Source of the DNA: Pseudoxanthomonas sp. Root630
Lineage (GTDB): Bacteria; Pseudomonadota; Gammaproteobacteria; Xanthomonadales; Xanthomonadaceae
Length of the DNA: 64,000 nucleotides
Assembly (NCBI RefSeq): GCF_001427585.1
Contig: NZ_LMGY01000018.1
Span: 1-64,000 of the forward strand
Reading direction: 5' to 3'
Below are positions 63,648 through 64,000 of this stretch, piece after piece. The position numbers were made by a program, and so were the translations under genes. The notes under the pieces were generated by a model. The model was not told where the DNA came from. It saw only the letters and a program-made list of their open reading frames with translations, and searched no databases. Position 1 is the first letter of the stretch. Every line of letters starts with the position of its first letter.

Positions 63648-64000
63648 TTACGCCGTGCGGGTTACCGGCGTGTGCAGGTGGCAGAACTCGCGCGGGGAAT
63701 AGCCGGTCATCCGACGGAAGGTGCGGGTGAAGTGGCTCTGGTCGAAGAAGCCCAGCGAGGCGGCCGTGGCGGAGATCTTCTGCGGGCCGCGGGCCAGTTG
63801 CTCCTTCGCCAGGGCGATGCGCTTGGCGAGTACGAATTCCATCGGGCTGCGGCCCGTGCTGACGCGGAACAGGCGGGCGAAATGGAAACGGCTGATGCAG
63901 GCGGCGCTGGCGATGTCGGCGAGCGTGATCGTGTCGCCGATGTGGCGTTCGATGTAGTCCAGCGCACGTGCCAGCGCACGCGGGCTGAGGCCGCGACTCT
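63648..64000 (-). CDS. AraC-family transcriptional regulator (partial, N-terminus beyond the window)
   Basis: About 117 C-terminal residues are visible. Both helix-turn-helix motifs of the AraC DNA-binding domain are present: [21 protein letters not shown] and [20 protein letters not shown], each shown in part, with GYSPREF after them. The start lies beyond the right edge, so the sensory domain and length are unknown. The gene is upstream of wrbA in the same direction, so it may regulate the redox gene set that follows. The reading frame is open to position 64000. Confidence 0.92.
   Translation of the reverse strand, partial: SRGLSPRALARALDYIERHIGDTITLADIASAACISRFHFARLFRVSTGRSPMEFVLAKRIALAKEQLARGPQKISATAASLGFFDQSHFTRTFRRMTGYSPREFCHLHTPVTRTA

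Overview
The window is GC-rich, tightly packed bacterial DNA, with many ATGA/GTGA stop-start overlaps. It most resembles a gammaproteobacterium of the Xanthomonadaceae/Lysobacteraceae. Supporting signs are the divergent gcvR-bcp / dapA-bamC arrangement known from gammaproteobacteria, a PrxQ/Bcp whose two cysteines are 36 residues apart as in xanthomonads, and a short BamC. No species can be named from sequence alone.

Layout. (1) 1-658: an orphan intrinsic terminator, then a tRNA-Arg(ACG) on the minus strand with its own promoter and terminator. (2) 659-48583: a roughly 48-kb exopolysaccharide (EPS) locus. (3) 48720-49751: a MASE2-GGDEF diguanylate cyclase. (4) 49760-56741: housekeeping genes (alpha/beta hydrolase, thiD, DUF1275, phoH-like, bcp, gcvR, dapA, bamC-like, fdxA). 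(5) 57053-64000: an accessory redox/detoxification set (pirin, two XapX mini-proteins with an MFS exporter, a YtcJ-like amidohydrolase, DoxX, a YcaC-like hydrolase, WrbA, and an AraC regulator cut by the window edge).

How the EPS locus appears to work. TviB-type and GalE-type enzymes and a UDP-uronate 4-epimerase supply nucleotide sugars. A polyprenyl-phosphate sugar transferase (2455-3852) starts the lipid-linked unit, and seven glycosyltransferases extend it. Decorating enzymes include two SAM methyltransferases, an OafA-type acyltransferase, NodB-type deacetylases, an AsnB-type amidotransferase, an acyl carrier protein/AMP-ligase/NadE-like/GNAT operon, a CapK-like AMP-ligase and a pair of FemAB-like acyltransferases. 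There are two Wzx flippases and one Wzy/O-antigen-ligase-like polymerase. A minus-strand operon encodes export: Wza lipoprotein, Wzz/ExoP-type chain-length protein, a degenerate CpsD ATPase, an outer-membrane barrel and two tandem heparinase-like lyases. A secreted beta-helix protein opens the locus.

The sugar transferase and the order export lipoprotein, chain-length protein, ATPase, barrel match what is known of exosortase-A (XrtA/PEP-CTERM) EPS loci. However, no exosortase, PEP-CTERM protein or PrsK/PrsR regulator is visible here. The most notable points are this exosortase-free XrtA-like architecture, the CpsD homologue that has lost its Walker-A lysine, the NadE-like acylation operon, a J-domain/membrane/BamE-like protein, and a Gfo/Idh/MocA-SDR fusion. 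All family assignments come from reading motifs; no database search was run.
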